A stretch of DNA of 64,000 nucleotides from Microvelia longipes (GCA_018340805.1 JACMZG010001908.1:11368846-11432845), one strand, 5' to 3'; counted from the stretch's first letter, positions 36,339 to 49,868 are shown. The notes: generated by a model not told the origin, from the letters alone. Numbers and translations are program-made.

Positions 36339-36739
36339 CAGTCTATCGTTTAGTTTAAAAATCTTGACAGGTCAGTTTAGACACCTCTGATTCTTAAGAA
36401 AAAAAATCCCTGCAAGAAGGGAGCGGGAAAAAACTATGTAAACAAATCAGGTTATTTTATCCGTATTTTCTTGGCGATGTTTTTTTTTACATTTCTTTTG
36501 AGTAGTTTTATTTTAAAATATCATTTTAAGAATAATTTGAAAGTAGTTTTCAAAACAATGTAAACAAAAGAAAAACCAGAAACAAAGTGAACGATTGCTG
36601 GGAAGGTTTTTTCCCTACAGCAGTTATGTTGGTAGGGATTGTTTTCTCTTTATAAGTGAGAGGTTGGCAGCGGCTTCTCTGATTGGTCAATCCCAAAATA
36701 TTTATGACCTTGGGGATTTTTAAACTGAACGATAGACTG
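36339..36739 (+). mobile_element. Tc1/mariner-type MITE, copy 2
   Basis: 401 bp, TA on both sides, same ends and interior as the copy at 23407 and in the same orientation. The left terminal repeat matches the consensus exactly; the right end has one change (TTTAAACTGAACGATAGACT). Confidence 0.9.
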
Positions 36740-37599
36740 TATGTCTCTAGAATACTTTTTATTAACCCACTGGAAAGAGAAAGCTGTGGCCAGGTAATCC
36801 AAAATAAGAATCATGGACCATAGCTGGCTTATCATTAAGTTTGCTCGCTACTCCAGTGTACACACTAACTTAGAGTAAGAACTATGTTCGGGCACGTCCT
36901 CGATCCTACTCCAAACAGCCCTACAGTGAGTTTCTTAACAAATCTCGAGCAAGAAGAATTTTATTCTAAACTGCATTTATTGCTTCTTCAAAAAGACCGA
37001 GTAAAATAAAGATCTGGAGGGAAATCACTCTTATCAAATTTGATAACAATAATTTATGAGTTATCAATGCATTTTAACAAAATTAAATAATTATATAACT
37101 CTACTTGCTATTTTAAATAAATAAAACAAATAGTGGCAATTTTTGGAATTTAAATTGTTTTGCGCTCGTTAACTATTTATTCAAATTCTAATTAAAAAAT
37201 TCATAATTTGAACAAAAAGTAGGGTAAACAAAACTTGATTTTTCACTAAAACTCAAACAGGTATAGTAAAAAATCTATAGTAAAGTATATCAGTATATTT
37301 TTACTAAGATTACAATAAAATGGTAATACTTCCTGAGTAAAACTAACTCTGTATTTTCACAACCTAAGTAGATTATTATATTGATATTGTCACAGAAATA
37401 TTTTTTATATAATTTATAAATAATAAAGATACAAAAAATGCAAATAGGCCCATCAATAAATCTGAATGATAGATTATACAATATCAATATTCAAAAACAA
37501 ACCACCAAAAAATTTTTAAAAGTATTTTGAATCCCAAAAACAAAAAATTGAAAATATTAAATTTAGTGAATCTAAGCCATTTCATTAGCAAAATATATA

Positions 37600-37710
37600 T
37601 ATATTAGCGAATTTTCATAATGAAAATGACGCTTATGAGGTTGTTCGGATGACGGAAGTTGAGGGTGGGAGTGAGTGGAATCGGTTCCTATTGGCTTCCT
37701 GATAACAAAA
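37600..37710. repeat. dispersed repeat bordering an AT microsatellite
   Basis: GCGAATTTTCATAATGAAAA, CGCTTATGAGGTTGTTCGGA and GGAATCGGTTCC. Related copies are at about 40350-40445 (same strand) and 63395-63480 (opposite strand). In two of the three, a long TA run lies within about 40 bp. Confidence 0.65.
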
Positions 37711-37737
37711 ATAATGTCCGAAAAAAGTTATATAATA

Positions 37738-37879
<142 letters not shown>

Positions 37880-37994
37880 AGAGTTTCTACCCTTTCGTAT
37901 GGCGAACGATAACTCTCGAAGGCGTTCTCAAATTGAAACGAAACTTTGCAAATCGCGAGATGTTGAGGAGGTTACGAGGCCTATTGTTTATTTA

Positions 37995-38720
37995 TACATT
38001 ATGACGTCATCAACCAAAGTTATGACGTCATGAAAAAAAAAATTTTTTGAAACTTGAAATGGCTTTAAAACAAGGTATCTAGTATTTAGGTAGACGGCTA
38101 GCTGAATCGATTAAGACCAATTTCAGCTCAATCGAACCATCACAAATGGCGCAATTGGTATACATATATATATAATCTTGTATATATATATATGTATAGG
38201 TCAAAGACTCGTACGATATCTGTTGGGTTCAGTAGTGTTAGAGGGTGGGGATATAGTATAAAAGAGATACCTCTACCTCTTGCTCCATCCTGGTAAGCCT
38301 ACTGTCCCAGAGAGACAGGGCAAAAATGGCTTCCACTGAACCACGCCGAGCTAAGCAGACTTGTAAAGAGGAAGAACATCGAAGTAGTCTTTATATGGTC
38401 GAAGTTATTCTAAAACGAATGCGACCAGTTTCAGCTCAATCAGACAATCCTAAGTGACGCAAACGGTATTTTTATTTTAAATAATCATGAATATATTTTT
38501 TTCAACCTTACAAATTTACTCAAATAAACAATTTGTTTACAAAAAAAAAATTTGACATTTTTCTTTAAATTCTATAAACAATCATAAATGTAAGTAAGAG
38601 TTGAAGTTGTCTTTATTTGGTCGAAGTCATTCTAAAACCATTGCGACCGGTTTCAGCTCAATCTGACAATCTTTAGTGACGGAAATGGTATTTTTATTTA
38701 AAAACAAAAATCATGAATAA
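37995..38720. repeat. dispersed repeat with TTTCAGCTCAATC units
   Basis: Two TGACGTCA octamers (38002, 38023) are followed by three diverged copies of a unit containing GTTTCAGCTCAATCNGACAAT (about 38105-38160, 38400-38470, 38600-38690). A 43-codon ORF starts at 38325 downstream of a TATAAAAG box (about 38257-38264). Its 3' half is this repeat, so I do not call it a gene. Confidence 0.55.
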
Positions 38721-38929
38721 TATATTTTTGTTTATAATGCTTTTTAATTTTAATATTATAGCATACTATTAATAATAGAGTATTAATAAAATCTCAATTA
38801 GTAAAATCAAGTTTGTGAGAAAGCAACTCAGGCCTGTGTGGAGAGGCTGTGAAAATTCGCTAGATACATGGCAAAATGCCATGTAACAAGAACAATAATG
38901 AAACAACACATAATACAAAACAACAACAA

Positions 38930-39174
<245 letters not shown>

Positions 39175-39480
39175 TATTTCCAGCGTATTTTTGTAAACAC
39201 ACTATCTTTGGAACGGATAAATAACTTGGTACATAAATAACCATGGGTAGGACATGGTCCCTATTGAAAACCAGGTTATTGTGACGTCATTAACCCAGTG
39301 TCCTGAGTGAGCAAAATTTTCAAAAAATTGAATAAATTTATATTTATTATTTTCCATATAGAAAATGTGTTAAATATTAGCTGAGCTTCGAATGAGTGCA
39401 ATGTATTGTATTGTATGTAATGCTGTGCAGTGTATTGTATAATCCATGGGATAAATATTTGCATTTCCTTTAAAAAAAAA

Positions 39481-39715
39481 TCTGCCTCTGTGGCCGTATA
39501 GGCACTCGATTTCGGGTGCCTCTGGGGTTCGCAGCCCAGGCTATGATTTAAGATTTTATGAATAGTATTTGTATTAAAAAAAAAAAAGATTTCGCCAACT
39601 TTAATTAATTCTTAGAGTGTAGTAGATGCAACCCACCTGAGGTTGTTCCTGATGGTAAATACCCAGATGGGACGACGAAAGGCCCTAAAACGGGCATTTT
39701 ATTTTTTTAATTTTC
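39481..39715 (+). mobile_element. tRNA-derived SINE
   Basis: The head resembles a tRNA gene with an A-box-like TGGCCGTATAGGCA (39491-39504) and a B-box-like GGTTCGCAGCC (39526-39536). An unrelated body follows (ACCTGAGGTTGTTCCTGATG, AAGGCCCTAAAACGGGC), ending in A/T-rich sequence. This is the layout of a Pol III SINE. The anticodon region is too degenerate to name the parent tRNA. Confidence 0.75.
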
Positions 39716-41433
39716 CTTTAAAAAATTAAATAAGTTGTGATGCTACTGCTCAAGTTATTAAAATATACATGGAAAAATTAAGCAAAAATTGGATTGACAA
39801 GCATAAAAGCGGGGATTTAAAAGAAAATTAGCCTGGCTTGCGGACTTCCTCGCCAGAATTATTTTAGGCTTAAATAAATATAAGTGACTTTAACTGCAGC
39901 ACTACCAACGTAACTTTAAATAAGAATAACTCCAGCAACTTAAACTCTAGACAACTTAACAAAGATTATTTGTAGGCTACCTAGTGGGGAATTTTTGCCT
40001 TCACGTCAAAAATCATTTATTAAACAGCCTATCCTTTACAATCGAATTTTAATACAAGAACATAAAATTTTGCCTTAAATATTAAACAAAAATTAAATGA
40101 ATTAACTTTTTGTCGAATCCCACAAATATGTACGGCATTGTTTTTTTTAAATAAAAGCCCTATCCCAGTCAGTGCTGCCAATTTCTAGAATTTACTACAG
40201 CTGCCTATTATAACTGGGTAAATAATATAAATTTTTAGAGGAACTACAGATGATTTCACATTATATTTGGAGACAGTAAATAATACTTAATTATTGCATA
40301 GAATTCAAGTCTAAATATATACAATGGTATTTTACAATAAATTTTAGTAAATTTTCACCACAAAATAGCACTTATATGGTTGTTCAAAGATATTGTTTGT
40401 TCAAGGATGAGAGGGAATCGATTCCGTTTGGCTTGCAACGTATACCAAGAGTATATGTCTCATTTTATTTTTTGTAATCTTAAAAATAATTAATCATAAT
40501 AATACATTTTTTGTACTTATAGAAACGTCACAAATATTTTTTTTATACTTCATCACACACATTATTTTATATTTTTTCAGTATTTTTAACTTAAATAATT
40601 TAACAAAATTAAGGTTATATTTTGTTGAAATTATTCAAAAAAATTGAGGTTTTTAATAAAACCTGTTTTTACTATCAGTAAGTGAAGAAGGTCAGACAAG
40701 ATAAATATTTTTAAGTTAACATAGTTGGTAAGATAAGAGAACGTTTTATTGTAAAAATGGAGTCGTCCTCAAGAAAACTAATTACAAAGCAAACAAAAAT
40801 AAATTGGTTTATAAATAACACTTTCTATTAAATTACAATAATTTATACGCTTATTACCATGGATTTTTTATAACTATAAAACTTCAAAAAGGCATTTAGT
40901 TGTTCCTATATAAAATTTACATATAATGTAAATAAATACTTTAATAAACATATTATTAAATTATAAATAAGCATCAATAATAGTGGTAATTACTACATTC
41001 TCAACAAATACATTAAATATAAGATTAAATGTTAAAAAACCTACAATAAGGCATAGAAATGAAAAAGTATAATTGATCATAATTTTAGAATAAGAAACTG
41101 ATTTATTTAAATAACCAACAATATAATAAAAAAAAATCAACAAAATTTACTAATTAGATAAATAAATTAATAAATCAAATATAAATGAAATAATTCTAAC
41201 TAATTAGTTTAAGGAATGTGGACAATTGAGGTTATAATTTTACAGTTTAATAAAATAATTTGGATAAACAAACAAAATATAAACAAAGACTAGTCACTAA
41301 AGGATACAAAGAAAAAGGATTCGTCAAGAGAGATGGAGACAGACTATTTAAGTATTCACCAGTGTTTCCTCCGAGATTTTCTCCGTCGCATCTGCTGAGG
41401 AGAAACAGGGCCAGGAGGTAATAAAACCTGCTG
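39716..41433. other. intronic DNA; VMP1 3' UTR likely at its right end
   Basis: No gene. 40350-40445 is a dispersed-repeat copy. A possible minus-strand polyadenylation signal for VMP1 (TTTATT on this strand) is at 41102-41107. Confidence 0.4.
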
Positions 41434-42609
41434 TCAGTCTTTCGCTTTCTTTTTTCCTCCTGGAGACGACTTGTGTAATCTTCTATGGTAATTCTGAGCA
41501 AAAGAATTTATAATAGAAACTATGAAATAAGCCACCATCAATGTAACGAAAAGATCAAAAACAAAAGCTATCGGGTTCTTGGAATGAGAATGTGAACTCG
41601 CATTAGAATGAAGTTTCTCTCTCTGCATTTGTAAAAGTCTGTCGAGTAAACCCTGAAGCTGTTCTCCGAATTTCGGTACAGAACTCAACCAAACTGTTAA
41701 ATGAGAAATTAAACTATCACTAAAAGCAACGATGACAAAAACTGATTGTATTAACATTTTAATAACAGCCTTGCCAATAAGTGTTGCACCGAAGAAAGTC
41801 CAGAAAGGAACGAGGAAGTGGCCGCAAGTAATACCAGCCAGGTCGAACAAAGGATTAGGCACTGACGCACAAACAAGAATACCAAAAAACCCAACTTTGG
41901 CGACAAGTCTTTCAACTAATAACTTAGTCTTATCGAAAACATCTAATGTATCAGGTCTCTGCTCCATCTTCATATGCAACTCAATGAATTCCTTTAATTC
42001 TTCTTCTTCTTCATTATCGACAGTTGAGAGACGAGCTGCTCTGGCCATAAAGTATGGAGGTAATTCACCCAAAGCAGTTCCTGCACCCCACATGATAGCC
42101 TCAATACTGACTTTCCTCATAATATTCCAAATAGAAACTGACCATAAAGGGTCTATTTCATCTGGACACACGATGTCATCGGGATAAGGAGGAGAAGGGA
42201 AGTTTAAACCACCACATTCGTAGGCAGCATGAGTCACTGATGCTATATGAGGTCCTAAATACAATATAAATGTATGCAGACCAGTCCCTAAACCTATAGA
42301 TGATAATACTCCTAACCCCATCCAATATAGAGCCCACCATAGTTTAGCACCTCCTGCCAATACTATCTGTCTACTCCTCTCTTGACTTGATACTAAAATA
42401 CTTATGACTACTATTAGAGCAATTCCTGCTCCTAGAAATTCTTTATACTTTGCTATACTTTTAACTAATGAGCCTAATTTTATTTTGAGTTCTTTAAAAA
42501 AGTATGCTATAGTTTTAACAGGTTTCCTCCATAGAACCAGACTTTCTCTCTCCGCTCGGTTACTCGTATCTCTTTTAGAGTTTCCTCCTCCTTCTGATTT
42601 TTTCACCAT
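41434..42609 (-). CDS. VMP1: VMP1, vacuole membrane protein 1 (single exon)
   Basis: VMP1 is a multispanning ER membrane protein of the VTT/DedA family. It scrambles phospholipids and controls ER contact sites in autophagosome formation and lipoprotein release. The frame gives 391 residues (human 406). A basic N-terminus precedes a membrane segment at about 60-74 (GAGIALIVVISILVS). The conserved WWALYWMGLGVLSSIGLGTG block (about 91-110), GAGTALGELPPYFMAR (175-190) and the VTT re-entrant region SVPNPLFDLAGITCGHFLVP (249-268) plus FFGATLIGKA follow. A last membrane span lies at about 347-367. The C-terminus, GGKKKAKD, is lysine-rich as in other VMP1 proteins. There is no frameshift or stop. It is nested in RFT1 intron 2, same strand, about 13 kb upstream of GLE1 in transcription order. 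The family has many introns in vertebrates; a single-exon gene suggests a retrogene or extreme intron loss. Confidence 0.96.
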   Translation of the reverse strand: MVKKSEGGGNSKRDTSNRAERESLVLWRKPVKTIAYFFKELKIKLGSLVKSIAKYKEFLGAGIALIVVISILVSSQERSRQIVLAGGAKLWWALYWMGLGVLSSIGLGTGLHTFILYLGPHIASVTHAAYECGGLNFPSPPYPDDIVCPDEIDPLWSVSIWNIMRKVSIEAIMWGAGTALGELPPYFMARAARLSTVDNEEEEELKEFIELHMKMEQRPDTLDVFDKTKLLVERLVAKVGFFGILVCASVPNPLFDLAGITCGHFLVPFWTFFGATLIGKAVIKMLIQSVFVIVAFSDSLISHLTVWLSSVPKFGEQLQGLLDRLLQMQREKLHSNASSHSHSKNPIAFVFDLFVTLMVAYFIVSIINSFAQNYHRRLHKSSPGGKKKAKD

Positions 42610-42651
42610 TTTTATTACAAGTTTCTTTATCCGTTACAACCTTTTTAACAC
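42610..42651 (-). other. VMP1: VMP1 5' UTR piece with upstream 3' splice site
   Basis: On the minus strand a strong pyrimidine tract and ATTACAG end at 42652, 42 bp upstream of the ATG. This implies a spliced untranslated leader further right. The donor is not identified. Confidence 0.6.
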
Positions 42652-42746
42652 CTGTAATAAAAAAAAAACAAAAAAACTTACTTCTGAGTACAAACAAACA
42701 GTAGATAAATAAAGCAAACTGCATACATTTAAGACTAATTACTACC

Positions 42747-42792
42747 TTTGTATCATGTTTATCAATATCAGCATCGATAAACATGATACAAA
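42747..42792. repeat. perfect 17-bp inverted repeat upstream of VMP1
   Basis: TTTGTATCATGTTTATC at 42747-42763 and its exact complement at 42776-42792, with a 12-nt loop (AATATCAGCATC), about 100 bp upstream of the predicted VMP1 acceptor. Confidence 0.9.
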
Positions 42793-45700
42793 ACTAATTT
42801 ATTATTATTAGAGAGTTAATTTTGTATTATTTGGGTAATACAAATTTAATCATTCAACAATGTGCACAATTTGCATACCTATAAAAAAATAATTCTTCAA
42901 TACTCTAAATAATATTTAACAACTCAATAAAATCAAAAATAGACTGAATAAGTAAAAAAATGACAGGGTTTGAAATCAAAATAATCGCAGATTAGATAAT
43001 ATATGTAAATTTTTGAACAAACAAACCAACCTCAAACAATTAAAAAAACCATAATGCCATTCTAAAGAAAGGTGCATTCTTAAATCACACACAAGCTATG
43101 CCAAAGTTTACACTACAAAATTAAAATCAATTTTAATTAAAATAAAAGGGAAACAATCATAATTTCAATCCAATATCACAACAAACAGTCAGTCAAATAA
43201 ACAATATTATAAGGGAACAGGAGTGGTCAACAACACTCTTCCCACCTCAAAATGTAAACCTCGAGAACCGATTATTATTACGATAAAAAATACTTTAAAA
43301 CCCAATACAGTGTGCAAAGATTAGAAACAAAGAACTCGTGAACCCTTTTCACTTCAATTTTGAGATTTAAGATAAAAATATTTAACATTAGAATGATATC
43401 ATAAACAAAAAGTTAGGGAACCTTTAAACAAAATCTGAGTTGTTTCATTAAAATGTCTATTTTTTAACGTTTTGAGGTCAAGGTCCTGACTATTGAGTTA
43501 ACTAGAATAAGCTACCAAACTGATAAACTGAAACAAGAGAATTTAAAACAAGTCATAATCTAATACCGGCATTAACCTTAATTTCTGACTCTGTCATTTT
43601 AAAACTCTTCATATTCAGATAAAAAGAATGTAATAAAATAATCAACTAATACTGCAAACATACCTACCTTCTTTTACATAACAATTTATTTAATTTAAAG
43701 AAACACTTATTCTTGACTCTTTTTAACACTTACAATAAATTCTTTAAAAAAATGTATATTTACTCAAGATAAAATTTTGAAAATGAAAAACAAACAGTAC
43801 TAATATCGTAACAAAATAAGGAATAAAAATTAAACAAGATTGTCCCTTTTAGTTAAATTTATATTATGTTTTGTTTTATGTCTAATACAAATCGAAAGCA
43901 ATAAATTATACTTTAGAAGTAATTAGCTTATCAATAATTGGGATAAAACTAAATTATGTTCAAAATCAAATTCCTCTTCTGGTTTTTCTTTGTAATCAAA
44001 AACAATTAAATTAAATGATAAAATCTTAAAACAATATCGCCTCTGATTGAAACAATGCAACATAAGTACATATCACAATTATTAAAAAAAACAATTAATG
44101 TAAATGATCAATAGCCTTTATGAAAATTATAAAATGTCACCAAGTTCAAAAAATCTCATACAAGAGATGAATAAAATGTATAAGAACATACAGATTTTAA
44201 ACTATAAAATAAATCTATTTGAAATTATATTTATAACTTTAAAATAAAACACTTAAGAATAACATAAATAACTCTAAACAAGAACAATATATTATAATAA
44301 ATCACGAGGAAAATACACACAATGAATAGAGGTAAATAGACCTCAACACTACGTTAGCTTCAAATATTTACTCAGAAAACAATTAAAATAGATAAATTAT
44401 GTGTACTGAGTCAAACATAATAGTGTACCTAGGTTACAAATCCCCGTGACCTTCCTCATTTAAACCCAGACTAAATCATGGATTTTCAAACATTTAGCAT
44501 AAAAGAGGGTAGACAAAAGAATGATTAATTTTATATCAAACAAAAAGATAATTTATAATGTACACACATGTTACAAAAAGACAAAATTAGAATATAGTTC
44601 CCCTCTTTCTCTAAGAACACAAGGGAGGAGTGAGATTACATGCTGGAAGGACAGAATAAATTACATTTAAAAAACTAATTTTTAAATATTAAATGCCAAA
44701 TTAAATTCAGATTTAAAATCAACTATAATGATATCAAGAGGGGCTAAAAAAATTTAGATTAATAACTAAAATAAACTTAAGGATAAAGAAACTTAAGGTT
44801 TAATTGATAATAATTCAACCAAAATAACTATTAAATTATGAAAAGAAGAAACAATCAAATTTAAGTGGATACGATTTAATAACAAGAAATAAAATATTAA
44901 ATAAATGCAGTAAACAGTTTTTCTAATAATGTTTTAATTTGGAAATTATAAACACTTTTGAAGATAACAAATAAAATAGCTTCACCTAAATTTGAATTGG
45001 ATATTTTCTTTTTAAATTGGTTTAAAAAAATAGACAAAACAATATCGGGAAACCAAATAGAATAACTGGAGAAAAAAATGAAACTTCTTTTAACTTATAT
45101 TAAGTGATAATATCAATATTGTTCAGCTTGTGGAGTAAAATAAACACAAATATACATAACATAGATAATGATTAAAAATAATTAAATTTAGATTAATTAA
45201 GAGGCAAATATATTTGCATAAATATTAAACGTAAATATAATTAAAACATTTTATTTTATTTTCTGTTTTATTATAGTTTGCAAGGAAAAAATTATTTTTG
45301 CAATGAAGACATTGAACAAATAGTTCAAATTAATAATTATTTAAAACTTATGAAATGAAACTATAGCAAATTGATTTCTGAGCAATATCAGTATAATTTA
45401 ATTTTTAAAATAATTGATGAATGTTTAAAATAAATCATGTTCAAATTTAACAACGAACTTACAAACAACATCAGAACATAATAAGTCAAGAAATAAGTTT
45501 ATACACAGTTTTGTAAAAAAAACACAAAGTTATCAATATGTTTGCACTATTAGTTGATTATTTAAAAATATATACATATATTTACAATAGAGTCGAATAA
45601 TAATTTTTGATAGCGGGTGACATTTGAGTTTTTGTTAAGATACAAAAAGGGAAGATATAGAATAGAAAAATAAATAGTAGAAATAAAAAAAGTATTTACA

Positions 45701-45915
45701 ATTCTCAGTCATAGAAGAAATTTAATTCAACTGAAAATCTTTATTTAAACCACATACTGACTACTCTTTAATATTTGAAAGATTTTAATATTAAAAATAT
45801 TTAATTAATAATTTGTTTCCTATTCCAAAATTAATTAAATAATAATAATACTAAAGAGCAAAAGTACAATCAAAACCGATTTTACAGTTGCTTAATTAGA
45901 TATACGAATTAACAT
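42793..45915. other. RFT1 intron 2, AT-rich, no gene seen
   Basis: More than 3 kb with no recognisable exon, repeat array or long ORF on either strand. Confidence 0.5.
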
Positions 45916-45917
45916 TT

Positions 45918-46135
45918 AGAAATAGACTAATGAACAATTGTTATTTAAGTAAGAATCAACTAAAATTTAATCCATAAGATTTTAAGATCTATTAATTATT
46001 ATTTTTTACATCTGGTAAAAAGCAAAGACTAATGAGCAATTGTTATTTAAGTAAGAATCAACTAAAATTTAATCCATAAGATTTTAAGATATCTATTAAT
46101 TATTATTTTTTACATCTGGTAAAAAGCAAAACAAA
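45918..46135. repeat. tandem duplication, ~108-bp unit
   Basis: AGACTAATGAACAATTGTTA to GGTAAAAAGCAA is followed at once by a near-identical second copy starting at 46026 (AGACTAATGAGCAATTGTTA). They differ by one substitution and a 2-bp insertion (AAGATCTA versus AAGATATCTA), so the duplication is recent. Confidence 0.9.
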
Positions 46136-48830
46136 TAGATTTAATTAGTCTGATCAAAAAATATGAATACGAAATGTGGATAAAAGATTAGAGAAATAAT
46201 ACCAACACGCATTATGGGACTTAGTAGAGAATAATAATGCTCTAAAAACGACTGTAATTGATAGAAAAACGAGTTACTTGTACATCAAATAAAATTCCAA
46301 ATTTTAAATTAATTGAAAAAATGTAATAAAAAAGCAAGGTCAACTCGTTGGTGCAATATTAGTAAGAACAAATAACCACACAGTCATTTTAAAATGAATC
46401 TCGCTAAAAATGCATCCAAATGACATTGACTCTTTGTAAGAATACATCAAGTCATTTAAAATAATGAAAACCAAGGGCATTAGCTTTATTGCATTGCAGG
46501 TATAACAAAATATGTTTTACTTAAAAACTAGGGGTAATTTAACTAATAAATATATTTTAGTGAAAATGGTAATTTGTTAAGTTTGTAAATGTTATGTTCT
46601 TATAGTTCTATAAAAATGATAAAAATCTATCTCATGAGTAAAGAGAGGGAATATTATTGTATTAAAAACAGACAGGAATAAAAAAACAATTATTTAAACA
46701 ACAAAGCCAAAGTTCAAATCAAACTCAATACATTATGACATTTCATTAAAAAATGATTTCTGTAAGGTAAGTGCATGACTAAAATAGATGTTACCCACAA
46801 ATAAATAAACAATTATACTGATTTAAAATAAAATAATAGTTTAAATATTTCAATTTAAGGACATTTTGTAAAGGAGGGAAAACAGATTAACATGAAGACC
46901 AATAGTAATCAGAGAATTACAAAAACAAAACAAACAAATAAGACAATCTTAAAAGTCAAGTGAGGTTGTTTTGGAGGAAAGAGAATGAAGTCCTCAAAAT
47001 CATATAATTTTAGAATAATTTATAAATAATTTAATTTCATTGTTATTTCTGATTTTTCTTTTTTATTGATCAATGAAGAATTTTAAAACAAAATGAAAAT
47101 TACTATGTCATTCCTGGTATTATTGATAACATTTTGCCAACTTCACCGCAAGAAACAAGTTTTCTTTTAAATGCTTTTAAAAGTTGTAAAGGGTTTTCTA
47201 ATTACTTTTCCTCATTTATAACCAAGGTGTATTGCAAATTTATTGAGATGGTACTAAAAATCCAAAAAAACCGGGGGTTTCACCAAAATTATCGTTCCAG
47301 GTGTTTTAATGACCTCCTGAGTGGTTTTTACAAAATCGTCTCATACTAGAAAATGTATTCATACTAGTTTTTTTGTATTTCTGAAAATCCATCTTTCGTC
47401 TTAATTTCTAAATGAGTTAAATTGTATATTAATCATAGTGTATAAGTACTAACTCACTAAATTCAATATTTAATTGTACTGTTTACAAGGACCTGTTTAT
47501 ACAGAATTGTAGATGTATCTTATTTCTTGTTTTAAAGTGTCAATTTAACCCCAATACTTGTAATGTTTTGCTTGACTAAATAAATGTTTTTTTAAAACTT
47601 ATTATAAGTATTAATAATAATTTAATAATTTATATAAGTAGGGTTTTCAAGTTCATATGTTATTAAGACATTTTAACTGCTTTAAAAATAAACCAATTAA
47701 AACTATCAGTAATAAGAACCTGAATATATTAATTGAAAAACCGAAATCATTTAAGTATTTATTCCGGAAATATTTAAAATTGTCACTACAACTAGTTTTA
47801 AACGCATTTATAACAAATAAAGAATTTATAATAGATAAATGAAAGATTAAACCATTTCTCATGCTAATCGACTAATTAAAGATTTGTCCATAGGTAGAAT
47901 TACAGTGTACAATACGTTAACGAGTATTAAATAGGTTTATCAAAGGGACAATGAAAAAAGGTATGCAATAGGTTATGTAAATAGGTCAACATTTTAAAAT
48001 TAACTAAGACACCCTTTTGTTTTACAGTCATTGGCACAGTCAACCTTAAAACTATTGCTACAAATCTCAAAAACAATAAGGTCCAAAGACACAACCTGCA
48101 TGGTTACACTGTCAGAGGGTATCGGAGGACAATCCCGCTTTAAACTTACATAGTTTCTAAAGTGCAGTTTTTGCCTTGTTTATATGCCACACATTATATA
48201 CCTAAATAATGTTCTCCTTAAACTTTCGGTCCCATTTTCATTTACTGAAAGGTTTTTATTTTAACAGTTAAGGGTTAGATTACTTTTAGAATGTTATAAA
48301 AACTTATTATTTGTTCTTAAGAACACTAGAAACTCAAATATTCTCTCCATGTTTAGATTGGTTTAGCTCCTTGACAAGTATCATCAATTCAAGTTCCATA
48401 TTTTCTCCTTGTTTGATGTTTTAACAAGAAATGACATCATAGAGGTATGATGAAAAAAAAAAATTTAGTGTGTAATAGTTATTAGAACCACGGGATAATC
48501 CCGATTTGTAGTATTAAGTAATTTTTATAATGAATTTTTGGATATACTTTATAATATTTACTATAATAAATGGTTTATTTATTTATTTATAGTTATTAGA
48601 GTGCCGTTTTAATGTGATATATTTTAATTTGATCAATTTTATAATTGTAAATATGAAATAATAAAATGTTTGCCTTTGATTTGCCATTAGTAGCGTACTG
48701 TATGAGGTATCTGCTAAAACGATTTACTAGTCTGATTGCTTTTACTAGAACAATTCTTTATAACCACTTAAATAAAAACTAACCACTTGAAAATAAGAAG
48801 AAGTTTTATATTTTTGAAAAAATTATCCTT
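46136..48830. other. RFT1 intron 2, AT-rich, no gene seen
   Basis: Contains a copy of the 29090-type dispersed repeat at about 47245-47350. No exons. Confidence 0.5.
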
Positions 48831-49104
48831 GGTTAATATTTAATACACTTGAGTTTAAAAAAATATATATTTAAATTGTCAAACCACAATACATAAAAAA
48901 GAAAAACTGACCGGTTTCGACTATTACTTAGTCATCTTCAGAGTACTTTTTATAAACTCGGTTTATGAAAAGTATATATAGAAAAAGTACTCTGAAGATG
49001 ACTAAGTAATAGTCGAAACCGGTCAGTTTTTCTTTTTTATGTATTGTGGTTTGACAATTTAAATATATATTTTTTTTTAAACTCAAGTGTATTAAATATT
49101 AACC
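48831..49104. mobile_element. near-perfect fold-back MITE (119-bp arms)
   Basis: The left arm begins GGTTAATATTTAATACACTT and includes GACCGGTTTCGACTATTACT and AGTCATCTTCAGAGTACTTT. The right arm is its complement, differing essentially only in the length of one A/T run. The spacer of about 30 bp is partly self-complementary (ATAAACTCGGTTTAT). Non-coding, and transcribed as part of RFT1 intron 2 if RFT1 is expressed. Confidence 0.9.
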
Positions 49105-49868
49105 ATGTTTAACATATACCACAAAATCTCTGTCAAAACAACTAATAAAAATTATCCTCAATACACATTTTAACAACTGTACTCTGAAGTACAGTAGTGA
49201 AAGGGTTTTCACTTATATCAATGTCATCTCTCGTTTACAAAACATCAAACAATTAAAACGTAAACAAATAACAGATTTTCTAAATATCATAGAGTGTGCA
49301 ACTGAAATAAATGAAACATGTCAACAAACTATACCAAACTAAACAGAGAGGACATGTTTGATAACAGGTGTTCTTCTCAAGAACAATAAACAACTAAGAG
49401 GCCTATTTTTAGCAATTATATGTCTTGCGCCTAGACCGCAACCTAAGTCAGATGTTGTCTCTCTCTTAAAAATAAATTATTACATTCAGTTCTAAATTAA
49501 AACCCGTACCTAGTTAACAATAAATATGAAGGATAATTAGCACATATAAAATAGAACAAGGTAACTTGAAAATAAACAGTTAACAATATATTTTAAACTA
49601 ACACTAATTTAACACATCACTGAGATATAAATTTCATTGTTCTTTCATCATGCAAATACACAGGAAAACTAGTATAGATTGTTTTAAGAGTCAGGTGATA
49701 ACTAAGATATACTTTAAGATAATCAAAAACATTATTATAAAATAAACTAGTGACGAAATAAAAAAATCCAGTCAGCAGTTATGCAATAACAAACCTAAAC
49801 TGTATAGCGAATCAAAACACAACAATCATAATAAATAAGGAAGTGAATTGTAAAGAAACACTACTTAC
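49105..49868. other. end of RFT1 intron 2 near exon 2
   Basis: AT-rich, no repeat or ORF recognised. The RFT1 exon 2 donor GAC|GTAAGTAG lies at its right border. Confidence 0.5.

Noticed and set aside
38325..38456. 43-codon ORF downstream of a TATAAAAG box
   Set aside because: The second half lies in a dispersed repeat unit present three times nearby, so coding is unlikely.
39481..39541. Functional tRNA gene (also the head at 60183)
   Set aside because: A and B box-like words are present, but the stems do not pair as a cloverleaf and a SINE body follows.
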